Assembly (NCBI GenBank): GCA_944383545.1
Contig: CALWPY010000001.1
Span: 291,980 to 355,979 of the forward strand
Reading direction: 5' to 3'
Length of the DNA stretch: 64,000 bases
From: an uncultured Lachnospiraceae bacterium
Lineage (GTDB): Bacteria > Bacillota > Clostridia > Lachnospirales > Lachnospiraceae
Positions 1 to 8,573 of the stretch are shown one piece after another. The notes below the pieces were generated by a model. The model made no database searches, was not told where the DNA came from, and saw nothing but the letters and a program-made list of their open reading frames with translations. The position numbers were made by a program, and so were the translations under genes. Position 1 is the first letter of the stretch, and each line of letters begins with the position of its first letter.

Positions 1-1
1 T

Positions 2-628
2 TATGATAATGACAGACTCGGACTTTTATCGCCAATATACCCGATTCACGGCAGCTATTATGCAATACACGGAAATATTGACTGGGCGGGTAATTTTGAA
101 AATACAAAAAAGCTGGCAGAAAAACTGGGAGTTACGGTACCTATAGAAAAGGATAAATCACCTGTTGCGCCTCTTGGTACGATGTTCTGGTTTAAAACGC
201 CTGCCTTAAAAATTCTTTATGACTGTGACTGGGAATACAGTGATTTCCCGGAAGAGCCAAACGGAGTGGACGGAACACTGCTTCATGCAGTGGAAAGGAT
301 GTATTCTTATTCTGCACAGCAGGCAGGGTATTATCCTGCAATTCTCTGTAATGAAACCTTTGCGGACATTTCTCTTACTAACAGTGCGGTATTTTTTCAG
401 GGAATAAACAGAAGTCTTGAAAAGTATGCGGCATATTTCAGCTATCAGCAGTCAGTAAACGTAATTGAAAGCATGCTTTATGAAGTGGAGCTTTTAAGGC
501 AGAGGACCAATATGTTTGGAGAAGAAAACGAAAAATTAAGGCTCATGGTGGCGGAGCTTATCCCTAAAACCTCCTTAAAATGGCAGTTAAAAGACAGATT
601 TAAGAGAATTTTTACAAGGGATAAGTGA
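2..628 (+). CDS. Rhamnan synthesis F (RgpF) family protein, C-terminal part (5' end outside window)
   Basis: The frame is open from the window edge, so only the last 208 residues are visible. They align by eye with the C-terminal third of the next two genes: an APLGTMFWF motif, then DFPEEPN, then a charged tail with a TSLKWQL segment that the next protein repeats as TSFKYQL. RgpF proteins are cytoplasmic glycan-assembly enzymes of rhamnose-rich wall polysaccharides, and the family is known from streptococcal rhamnan loci. The true start and any N-terminal domains cannot be seen. The stop lies 14 bp before the next start, which suggests one operon. The family call is firm; the exact sugar transferred is not known. 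Confidence 0.85.
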   Translation, partial: YDNDRLGLLSPIYPIHGSYYAIHGNIDWAGNFENTKKLAEKLGVTVPIEKDKSPVAPLGTMFWFKTPALKILYDCDWEYSDFPEEPNGVDGTLLHAVERMYSYSAQQAGYYPAILCNETFADISLTNSAVFFQGINRSLEKYAAYFSYQQSVNVIESMLYEVELLRQRTNMFGEENEKLRLMVAELIPKTSLKWQLKDRFKRIFTRDK

Positions 629-642
629 TTTGGGAGGCAGTT

Positions 643-2592
643 ATGATAATTGATAATAAAATAGCAAAAAGAGCGGCTATATATGTATTTCATGACGGGG
701 ACAAAATAGTGGACGATTATGTTCCGGTATTTTTGAAGGAGCTTAAAAGATTTACCGAATATCTGCTTGTTGTAATAAACGGAGAAGTAAACGAAGAGGG
801 ACTTGAAAAATTTAAAAAAGTTTCCGATGACATACTTATAAGACCGAATGAAGGTTATGATATTACGGGCTATCGTGAGGGAATTAAGCATATAACATGG
901 GAAAAACTTGATACTTATGATGAATGTATATTTGTAAATTCCACACTGTACGGACCGATTTATCCCTTTGACGAAATGTTTGAGGAAATGAGTAAAAGAG
1001 ATTTGGATTTCTGGGGAATAACAAAGCACCACAGTGTACCGTGGGACTGTTTCGGGACCTGTAAATACGGTTATATTCCCGAGCATATACAATCCAGCTT
1101 TCTTGTTATAAGAAAAAGCATGGGTATAACTGACGAATATAAAAAAGTATGGAATGAGCTTCCGGAAATACACTCCTATGCAGAGGCAATAGGACTTTTT
1201 GAGGTTATATTTACAAAGGAGTCAAGAGAAAAAGGTTTTAAGGACGGTGTATATGTTGATACATCTGATTTAGAGGGATATACCAGATATCCTCTTATGA
1301 TGATGTCCAGTGAACTGGTAATAAACAGAAAATGTCCTGTAATAAAACAAAAGTCCTTTTCACAGAATTATTATGACATATTGACTGATACAGTGGGTCA
1401 GGCAACAAGAGATACCTATGATTTTATAAAAAATCATACTGACTATGACGAAAATCTTATCTGGCAGAACGGACTGAGGATAAATAATATGGATGAGATG
1501 AAAACCATAATGCATCTTAACTATATTCTCCCGCAGGAACACAGAATTGAAAAAGATTATAAATCCGGCTCAAGGGTTGCTCTTATGATGCATATTTATT
1601 ATGCTGACCTGATTGATTACTGCTTTAAATATGCCAGGTCCATGCCGGAGGGAACTGATATATATATTACCACGCCTGTAAAGGAAACTCTGGAGGCTCT
1701 GGAACAAAAAAAATCTGAGCTTTCTGAATATAATGTAACACTTTTATTTATAGAAAACAGAGGACGTGACGTATCTTCACTTTTGATAGGCTGTGCGCCT
1801 TATGTAGATAAATATGATTATATATGTTATGCACACGACAAGAAAACCAAGCAGGTAGAGCCTTACTGCAACGGAGACTCTTTTTCATACCAGTGTTTTG
1901 AAAATATTCTTGCAAGCAGAGAATTTGTAGATAATGTTATAAAGACTTTTGATGAAAATGAAAGGCTGGGACTTCTTACACCGCCTGTTCCTTCACACGG
2001 AAATTTTTATCAGATGATTGGCTCTGAGTGGGCGGGAGACTATGAAATAACCCTTGATTTACTGGATAAGCTTGGAATAAGCTTAAATGTAAAGCCTGAC
2101 AGGGCACCTATAGCGCCTCTTGGCACAATGTTCTGGTTTAGACCCGAAGCTTTGAAAAAGCTCTTTGATTATGGCTGGAAATATAGTGATTTTCCTGAAG
2201 AGCCGAATAAAACGGATGGCACAATACTTCATGCTGTTGAAAGAGGTTACGGCTTTGTTGTTCAGTATGAGGGTTATTATCCTGCATGGCTTATGACGGA
2301 TAAGTTTGCTGAAATAGAAACTACAAATCTGTATTTTATGCTGAGAGAAATTAATAAAAAAATATTTCAAAATTATTATACAAGTAACCTCTTTGATGTG
2401 ATTGAGCATTTTGATGATTATGTGGCTCATCAGAAGGAGATAAATCTTCTTAAGGCAGGACTTGCAGAAAAAGATGCGCAGATAGCCGCACTTATCCCAC
2501 AGACCTCCTTTAAGTATCAGTTAAGGCAGAGAATAAAAAGATTTACGCCGGGTTTTGTACTTAAATTATACAGAAAAATAAAAAGAGCATAG
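643..2592 (+). CDS. Rhamnan synthesis F (RgpF) family protein
   Basis: This full-length protein of 649 residues has two related halves. The N-terminal half has conserved blocks such as NEGYDITGYREGI, LYGPIYPF and DFWGITKHH. The C-terminal half has NRGRDVSSLL near residue 371, a YAHDKKTK block near 398 and APLGTMFWF near 490. It probably acts in the cytoplasm on a lipid-linked rhamnan or similar wall polysaccharide; donor and acceptor are unknown. I chose ATG 643 because GGGAGG at 632-637 sits 5 bp ahead; a GTG at 625 in the same frame lacks its own ribosome site. It is the middle of three tandem paralogues. Confidence 0.88.
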   Translation: MIIDNKIAKRAAIYVFHDGDKIVDDYVPVFLKELKRFTEYLLVVINGEVNEEGLEKFKKVSDDILIRPNEGYDITGYREGIKHITWEKLDTYDECIFVNSTLYGPIYPFDEMFEEMSKRDLDFWGITKHHSVPWDCFGTCKYGYIPEHIQSSFLVIRKSMGITDEYKKVWNELPEIHSYAEAIGLFEVIFTKESREKGFKDGVYVDTSDLEGYTRYPLMMMSSELVINRKCPVIKQKSFSQNYYDILTDTVGQATRDTYDFIKNHTDYDENLIWQNGLRINNMDEMKTIMHLNYILPQEHRIEKDYKSGSRVALMMHIYYADLIDYCFKYARSMPEGTDIYITTPVKETLEALEQKKSELSEYNVTLLFIENRGRDVSSLLIGCAPYVDKYDYICYAHDKKTKQVEPYCNGDSFSYQCFENILASREFVDNVIKTFDENERLGLLTPPVPSHGNFYQMIGSEWAGDYEITLDLLDKLGISLNVKPDRAPIAPLGTMFWFRPEALKKLFDYGWKYSDFPEEPNKTDGTILHAVERGYGFVVQYEGYYPAWLMTDKFAEIETTNLYFMLREINKKIFQNYYTSNLFDVIEHFDDYVAHQKEINLLKAGLAEKDAQIAALIPQTSFKYQLRQRIKRFTPGFVLKLYRKIKRA

Positions 2593-2609
2593 CTTTTGGA
2601 GAGAGCTTT

Positions 2610-4877
2610 ATGAAGATAACAGATAATAAAAACAACAGACTGCTTATATATTTCATATATGATAAGGATGGAATAGCCGACGATTATATCATATATATGC
2701 TTAACGGGTTAAAAAAACATGTAAGAGATATACGAATCGTATCTAATGGAATGCTCGAAAATGACAGCAGAAAAAGACTGGAAAAAATAACACCGGATAT
2801 CCTTGAGAGGGAAAACAAGGGCTTTGACGTATGGGCATATAAGGAGGCTATGGAAATCTCAGGATATGACAGACTTTCGGAGTATGATGAGATAATTCTT
2901 ATGAATTATACCATTATGGGGCCCGTCTATCCTTTTTGTGAAATGTTTGACAGCATGGATAACAGGGATTTGGATTTTTGGGGAATAACAAAGTTTCATG
3001 AATTTAAAGACGGAAATCCATTTGGTGAGGGCAGATATGATTACCTGCCTGAGCATATACAGTCTCATTTTATTGCGATAAGAAGAAGTATGGTAAGCTC
3101 TGAAGAATTTCGAGAATACTGGCAGAATATGAAAATGATAGAAAGCTATCAGGATTCGGTAAGCAGTCATGAGTCCGTGTTTACCAAATATTTTTCGGAT
3201 ATGGGATATAAATGGCAGGTGTATGCCGATTCAGAAGACTACAGGGAACTTACCTTTCAGCCTATTATTGGTGCGGCAAAGAGAATGATATCGGAAAAAA
3301 GATGTCCGGTATTTAAGCGCCGTTCCTTTATGCAGGATTATGATATTGTAATAAATGAGTCCTGCGGACAGGAAGCTGTTATGCTGTATGAATATCTGGA
3401 CAAAAAAACTGATTTTGACGTAAATCTGTTGTGGGACAATCTGCTCAGAACTGAAAATATGGCAGATATAAAAAAGAATATGCAGCTTAATTATGTACTT
3501 CCTAAGTCTTCATATATTGAGGGCGCGTCTGAAGCGGTTATGAAAACCGCACTTATTATTCATATTTATTTTTATGATTTGATAGATTACTGTGCAGAAT
3601 ACGCAAAGTCCATGCCTGACTATGCGGATATTTATGTGACTACGGACAGTGAAGAAAAAAAGGAAAAAATACTTGAGAGCTTTGGAAAGCTTAACTGCGG
3701 AAAGCTTTCGGTTAAAGTCATACCAAACAGAGGAAGAGATGTAAGTGCTTTTGTCATTGAATCAAAAGCTTACATTATGGATTATGACCTTGTCTGCTTC
3801 ATGCATGATAAAAAGGTGGGACAGCTCAAACCAGGCTCTATCGGAGAGGGCTTTTCATATAAATGCTTTGAGAACATGCTTGCCTCAAAGCATTTTGTAA
3901 AAAATGTAATTAAGACCTTCAAAGATAATGAGAGAATGGGGATGCTTATGCCTGCTCCCCCTAATCACGGAGATTATTACATTACACTCGGACTTGAGTG
4001 GGGAATGAACTATGAAATAACTAAAAAACTGGCGGATAAACTTGAACTTAAGGCGGATATAAGTGAGAAGAAGGAGCCTGTTTCTCCTCTGGGAACTATG
4101 TTCTGGGTAAGACCTGAGGCAATGAAAAAACTTTTTAGTTATGGCTTTTCATATGAGGACATGCCTGAAGAGCCGAATAATATTGACGGTACTCTTCTGC
4201 ATGCAATAGAGAGAATTTACGGCTATGTGGTACAGGACGCGGGTTATTATAACGGCTGGCTTTTTTCGGACGATTTTTCAAGGCTCGAGCTTACAAATCT
4301 GTATCATATGCTTCACAGGATAAATGAAAAGCTGTTTTTTGATTTTGGAATTGCCGGAACTCATCAGAGACTTATGCTGGGACTTGATGATATAGAGTAT
4401 TATAATGCAAATCGTCAGGGTAAGCTTTATTATGCATCTCTTACAGAAAATATGAGTGAAAAAACCTCACGGATTTCTGAGCCTGTCGTTGAGGATAAAG
4501 AAAAGAACAGGCTTAGGTGGGTGTTTAGCGGTTTTGAAGGTGTAAGTGATATTACGCATCTGAGATTTGACCCCGGTGAAAGCGGAAATATGATACTGCG
4601 GGATTTAAATATTGAGATTTATTTTAATAACGGAAAAGTATTAAAGTCTGATGCTGATTCTGCTGATACAAACGGTATTAGAATTAAAGACGGGATTGTA
4701 TTTATAGCGGGAGACCCTCAGATAATGCTCATATTTCCAAAGCAGATAAAGGAAGAAATAAAAAATATAATAATAACTGCAGAGGTTGAAGAAAAAATTT
4801 CAGATACCTGTGGCAGGGAAATAGCTGACATTATAAATAAGAGTAAGCATAAGAGGAAAAAATTTAAGTTTATTTAA
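2610..4877 (+). CDS. RgpF family protein with extra C-terminal beta-rich domain
   Basis: The first 600 or so of 755 residues are a full RgpF protein: NKGFDVWAYKEAM, DFWGITKFH, NRGRDVSAF near residue 372 and SPLGTMFWV near 491. The remaining 150 residues are absent from the two upstream paralogues. They look like an all-beta module (LRFDPGESGNM, then NIEIYFNNGKVLK, then GIVFIAGDPQIMLIFP), which may bind a carbohydrate; that is inference from pattern only. The protein ends in a lysine-rich tail. GGAGAG at 2598-2603 supports the ATG. It belongs to the glycan operon with the genes on both sides. Confidence 0.87.
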   Translation: MKITDNKNNRLLIYFIYDKDGIADDYIIYMLNGLKKHVRDIRIVSNGMLENDSRKRLEKITPDILERENKGFDVWAYKEAMEISGYDRLSEYDEIILMNYTIMGPVYPFCEMFDSMDNRDLDFWGITKFHEFKDGNPFGEGRYDYLPEHIQSHFIAIRRSMVSSEEFREYWQNMKMIESYQDSVSSHESVFTKYFSDMGYKWQVYADSEDYRELTFQPIIGAAKRMISEKRCPVFKRRSFMQDYDIVINESCGQEAVMLYEYLDKKTDFDVNLLWDNLLRTENMADIKKNMQLNYVLPKSSYIEGASEAVMKTALIIHIYFYDLIDYCAEYAKSMPDYADIYVTTDSEEKKEKILESFGKLNCGKLSVKVIPNRGRDVSAFVIESKAYIMDYDLVCFMHDKKVGQLKPGSIGEGFSYKCFENMLASKHFVKNVIKTFKDNERMGMLMPAPPNHGDYYITLGLEWGMNYEITKKLADKLELKADISEKKEPVSPLGTMFWVRPEAMKKLFSYGFSYEDMPEEPNNIDGTLLHAIERIYGYVVQDAGYYNGWLFSDDFSRLELTNLYHMLHRINEKLFFDFGIAGTHQRLMLGLDDIEYYNANRQGKLYYASLTENMSEKTSRISEPVVEDKEKNRLRWVFSGFEGVSDITHLRFDPGESGNMILRDLNIEIYFNNGKVLKSDADSADTNGIRIKDGIVFIAGDPQIMLIFPKQIKEEIKNIIITAEVEEKISDTCGREIADIINKSKHKRKKFKFI

Positions 4878-4905
4878 CCTGAGATAAAACGAGAGGAGAC
4901 ACCCC

Positions 4906-5958
4906 GTGAAGAAGGAGAGACTGTTTTATATTGATTTAATAAGGGCAATAGCAGTTATATGTGTGTTTACGGTGCATTATACAAGGCAGCTTGAGACTGC
5001 GGGAGTAGGCTTTGTAAATAAAATACTTCCTGATACTGTTTTCGGTCTTTACCTTGGCTCATTGGGAGTGTCTCTCTTTTTTATTGTATCGGGAGCCTCT
5101 CTTATGTATACATATGAGGAAGATTTTAAGATACTGACCTTTTATAAAAAGAGATTTTTATCAATTTATCCGATGTTCTGGAGAGTCTATCTTCTTTTCT
5201 TCCTCTTGGCATTTTATCTTAATTCGGGTTTTGCCTTTGTTTATCCAAAGTATCGTTTACTGGAAACTGTTTTGGGTATGGATGGATATCTGATGTTTTA
5301 TCATCCTAATTATTATATTTTAGGCGAGTGGTTTTTGGGCTGTATCATACTGCTTTATCTGGTGTTTCCTGTTTTACTCTGCGGAGTAAGGAAATATCCT
5401 AAAATTACAATAGCCGTGGCAGCGGTGATTTATATTGCGGGAACAGTTTTTATTAAATCTCCGAAGCCTTTGGAATGTATGTTTTTCCTTAGAATTCCTG
5501 AGATGCTTTTGGGAATGTATTTTATAAAATATATAAAGAGGGTCAAACTCCCTGTGTTTATTGTGTCGGCCGCCGTACTTCTGGCAGGGGCATTAATTGA
5601 TGTATCGCAGGTTAAACCGATATATGTAGCTACGGTAATCGGCAGTGCCGCATTTTTTGTTATAGTATATATATCAAAATATATCAATTTTTCTGTTATC
5701 AATCAGATATGTACATACCTTGGGAAATATTCCTATGCGATATTTCTTACACACCATGTCCTGCTTTCTTATATTGTTGTAAGATTCAGCGGGCGTACTC
5801 TCAGCGTTTCAAATAATATTTTTCTTTACGTTTTATGTGTAATAGTGGTATTGTTTGTGTCGGCTTTCGTATATAAATGTGACGGACTCGAAAAAACTTT
5901 AAAAAGGTTTTTGTTCAGGGACAGACAGCGTATACCGGAAAGCAGTACTGAGAATTAA
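4906..5958 (+). CDS. Acyltransferase 3 family membrane protein
   Basis: The protein has 350 residues and about ten hydrophobic segments. It opens with the family hallmark FYIDLIRAIAVICVFTVHY, in which the R of LIRA and the H of the first helix are the usual conserved pair. Members (OafA, YrhL and similar) move acyl groups, often acetyl, across the membrane onto surface sugars. Start is GTG 4906 behind GAGGAG at 4893-4898. Its place between RgpF genes and an AlgI-like MBOAT suggests acylation of the same polysaccharide. The acceptor is unknown. Confidence 0.88.
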   Translation: MKKERLFYIDLIRAIAVICVFTVHYTRQLETAGVGFVNKILPDTVFGLYLGSLGVSLFFIVSGASLMYTYEEDFKILTFYKKRFLSIYPMFWRVYLLFFLLAFYLNSGFAFVYPKYRLLETVLGMDGYLMFYHPNYYILGEWFLGCIILLYLVFPVLLCGVRKYPKITIAVAAVIYIAGTVFIKSPKPLECMFFLRIPEMLLGMYFIKYIKRVKLPVFIVSAAVLLAGALIDVSQVKPIYVATVIGSAAFFVIVYISKYINFSVINQICTYLGKYSYAIFLTHHVLLSYIVVRFSGRTLSVSNNIFLYVLCVIVVLFVSAFVYKCDGLEKTLKRFLFRDRQRIPESSTEN

Positions 5959-5982
5959 TACAGAAAAATAAGGAAGGTTGTT

Positions 5983-7398
5983 ATGGTATTTTCATCTAAT
6001 ATATTTTTATTTATGTTTCTTCCTGCCGTGCTGGGAATATATTATATTTCAAAAAATGAATTGCGAAATATTATATTTTTGCTTGCTTCGCTGTTTTTTT
6101 ATGCATGGGCAGAGCCGTCATATATATGGATTATTATTTTATCAATAGTAATAAATTATCTGGCGGGGCTGTTAATGGGCAGGACAGATAAAATATCAGT
6201 AAAGAGGCTGATATTAACAGCAGGAATATTGTTAAATATTTTACTTTTGTTTTATTTCAAATATTATGACTTTGTGGTATCAAGCATAAACCGGGTATTT
6301 GACAGTAACATAAGTCTTAAGAATATAGCCCTGCCTGTAGGAATTTCCTTTTATACCTTTTCAGGTTTATCCTATATTATAGATGTCTATATGGGAAAGG
6401 CAGAAGCACAGAAAAATCCAATGAACATTGCCTTATATATATCAATGTTTCCTAAGCTTGTGCAGGGACCTATCGTTAAATTTAAGGATGTAGAAAATCA
6501 GCTTCATGACAGGAGGGTAACTGCAGAAGGCTTTGCAGAGGGAATAAGAAGATTTGTTTTTGGTCTTTCCAAAAAAGTGCTTCTTGCCAATCAGCTCGGC
6601 TCTGTAGCAGGAGAAATATTCGGTGATAATCCTTTGGCTAATTCTGTATCTACCGCATGGCTTGGAGCAATTTTATATACACTTCAGCTTTATTTTGATT
6701 TTTCCGGTTACAGTGACATGGCAATCGGGCTTGGAAAAATGTTTGGATTTGATTTTATGGAAAATTTCAATTATCCGTATATATCAAAGAGTATATCCGA
6801 ATTCTGGCGAAGGTGGCACATATCACTGGGAGCATGGTTTAGGGAATATGTTTATATTCCGTTAGGTGGAAACAGACGTGGAAATGTATATGTTAATCTT
6901 TTTATAGTATTTCTTCTTACCGGAATCTGGCACGGAGCTTCATGGAACTTTATAATATGGGGAATCTGGCATGGAATATTTATGTTGATAGAAAGGTTTG
7001 TAAAGAAGCATAAAAAGACCCAGGAGGAAAGTAAGAATGTATTTTTATCATTTTTTAAATGGGCATATACTTCTCTTGCGGTTATCGTAGGATGGGTAAT
7101 GTTTAATTCTCCAGGTATGAGCTATGCGTGGGACTATATAAAGGTTATGTTCGGTATGGAAAACCCTCAGCCTAAATTCAGCATAATGTGGTATCTGGAT
7201 TTTAAGCTGATTATTCTTATTATTGTGGCAGTTATAGCCTGCCTTCCTGTAAAGAATCAGGTGCTTAAGCTTAAAATTTTTAAAAACGATACCGTAAGGA
7301 TTGTGGCAGGAAATATTTATACGGCATTACTGCTTATTGTTTCCCTGATGTTTATGATGACTGATACTTATAACGCATTTATTTATTTTAAATTCTGA
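5983..7398 (+). CDS. MBOAT family O-acyltransferase, AlgI/DltB-like
   Basis: This membrane-bound O-acyltransferase has 471 residues. Clear blocks are PVGISFYTFSGLSYIIDVY, FPKLVQGPI, YFDFSGYSDMAIG, FWRRWHISLG with a His near residue 278, and TGIWHGASWNF with the presumed catalytic His near 317. The family passes an acyl group across the membrane to a periplasmic or extracellular partner. The next gene encodes an AlgJ/AlgX-like protein, so the pair resembles the known alginate and cellulose acetylation modules. AAGGAAGG precedes ATG 5983. The acetyl donor is inferred from the family. Confidence 0.92.
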   Translation: MVFSSNIFLFMFLPAVLGIYYISKNELRNIIFLLASLFFYAWAEPSYIWIIILSIVINYLAGLLMGRTDKISVKRLILTAGILLNILLLFYFKYYDFVVSSINRVFDSNISLKNIALPVGISFYTFSGLSYIIDVYMGKAEAQKNPMNIALYISMFPKLVQGPIVKFKDVENQLHDRRVTAEGFAEGIRRFVFGLSKKVLLANQLGSVAGEIFGDNPLANSVSTAWLGAILYTLQLYFDFSGYSDMAIGLGKMFGFDFMENFNYPYISKSISEFWRRWHISLGAWFREYVYIPLGGNRRGNVYVNLFIVFLLTGIWHGASWNFIIWGIWHGIFMLIERFVKKHKKTQEESKNVFLSFFKWAYTSLAVIVGWVMFNSPGMSYAWDYIKVMFGMENPQPKFSIMWYLDFKLIILIIVAVIACLPVKNQVLKLKIFKNDTVRIVAGNIYTALLLIVSLMFMMTDTYNAFIYFKF

Positions 7399-7410
7399 GG
7401 TGAATACTGA

Positions 7411-8541
7411 GTGAAAAAGGCAATTAATTATATCTATATTGTATTCTTTTTATTATGCATAACACTTCCTTTTGTTCTGTCCGATAAAGAGGGCGGAAAA
7501 ATTTCTGAGGGAGAAAACCGGTATCTGGCTACGGCTCCTGACTATTTTGAAAATGGTCATTTGAAATTAGGAGGTCTGAGAGAGGGCACCGAAGAATGGA
7601 TTAATGACAATGCATACGGAAGAGAGTATTTTCTTAAGATAACGGATTATATAAATGTTCATATACTGGGCGAAAAAAAGAACGGCGTATATTATTACGG
7701 AGAGAATAACTGGATATTTTTAAATCAGGACTGGGTTATAAATAACTACAGCAATGCTAATGCATTAAATGATGAGGAAATAAGGCTTCTTGTTGAAAAA
7801 TATACGGGAATTCAGGAATACTATAAGGAGAAGGGCATAGGAGTATGTACTTCCGTATTTCCATATAAGACGGATATTTACGGTGAATATTTTACTGATT
7901 CAGTAATTAAAGTAAACGATGAATCACTGCTTGATATTTTTATTAATAATCTGGAGCAGAATGAAAGTTTTAACGTGGATGTTCCGTATGATGAACTCAT
8001 GTCATATAAAAATACTGACATTCAGACCTATTATGCTTCATATGATGCATCTCACTGGAATTACTACGGTGCTTATATAGGATATCTGTCCGTAATGAAC
8101 AATGTAAAAAAGGACATACCGGGTTTAAAGATACTCAGTGAAGAGGATTTTTACATTGAAGAGGTACAGGTGGAAAATGAATATGCAGGTAAAACCTACA
8201 GTGATATTGATTACTCCTTTACCTTGAAAGAGGGAAGTCACGCTTCGCTTGACATGACATTTTTTGAAAGTATTAATTATCAGTCACAGGATACATGGCA
8301 AAGCTACAGATATTATAAAAATGAAGACCAAACACTGCCTAAGGCAATAATAGTGGGTGATTCATATGTATGGATGTTTATGCTGCCGTGGATATCCGAA
8401 AGCTTTTCGGAGCTTGTGTTTATTCATCAGCTGGATGTTGACAATCTGGATGAAATGGTATCAATTATAAATCCTGATGAAATAATATATGCAGGACTGA
8501 CAGATACTGTATATCAAAGCATAATGGATACTGATTATTAA
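7411..8541 (+). CDS. AlgJ/AlgX-like (DHHW) membrane-anchored SGNH-type O-acetyltransferase
   Basis: The 376-residue protein has one N-terminal membrane anchor (IYIVFFLLCITLPFVL) and an extracellular domain. An ENRYLA motif follows the anchor, DASHWNYYGAY lies near residue 211, and a GDSYVWMF block near 315 supplies the candidate serine. The order D..H before GDS matches AlgX/AlgJ enzymes, where Asp, His and Ser form the triad. It follows the MBOAT by 12 bp, and the two are expected to work as a transfer pair. Start is GTG 7411 behind a GAGGTGA ribosome site at 7397-7403. The enzyme activity is inferred. Confidence 0.82.
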   Translation: MKKAINYIYIVFFLLCITLPFVLSDKEGGKISEGENRYLATAPDYFENGHLKLGGLREGTEEWINDNAYGREYFLKITDYINVHILGEKKNGVYYYGENNWIFLNQDWVINNYSNANALNDEEIRLLVEKYTGIQEYYKEKGIGVCTSVFPYKTDIYGEYFTDSVIKVNDESLLDIFINNLEQNESFNVDVPYDELMSYKNTDIQTYYASYDASHWNYYGAYIGYLSVMNNVKKDIPGLKILSEEDFYIEEVQVENEYAGKTYSDIDYSFTLKEGSHASLDMTFFESINYQSQDTWQSYRYYKNEDQTLPKAIIVGDSYVWMFMLPWISESFSELVFIHQLDVDNLDEMVSIINPDEIIYAGLTDTVYQSIMDTDY

Positions 8542-8573
8542 TATATTGTGTGATTACTTGGAGGTTATTTGAT

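Noticed and set aside
478-1173. Long minus-strand ORF opposite the first and second RgpF genes
   Set aside because: It is a shadow of strongly coding + strand frames and has no ribosome site or family match.
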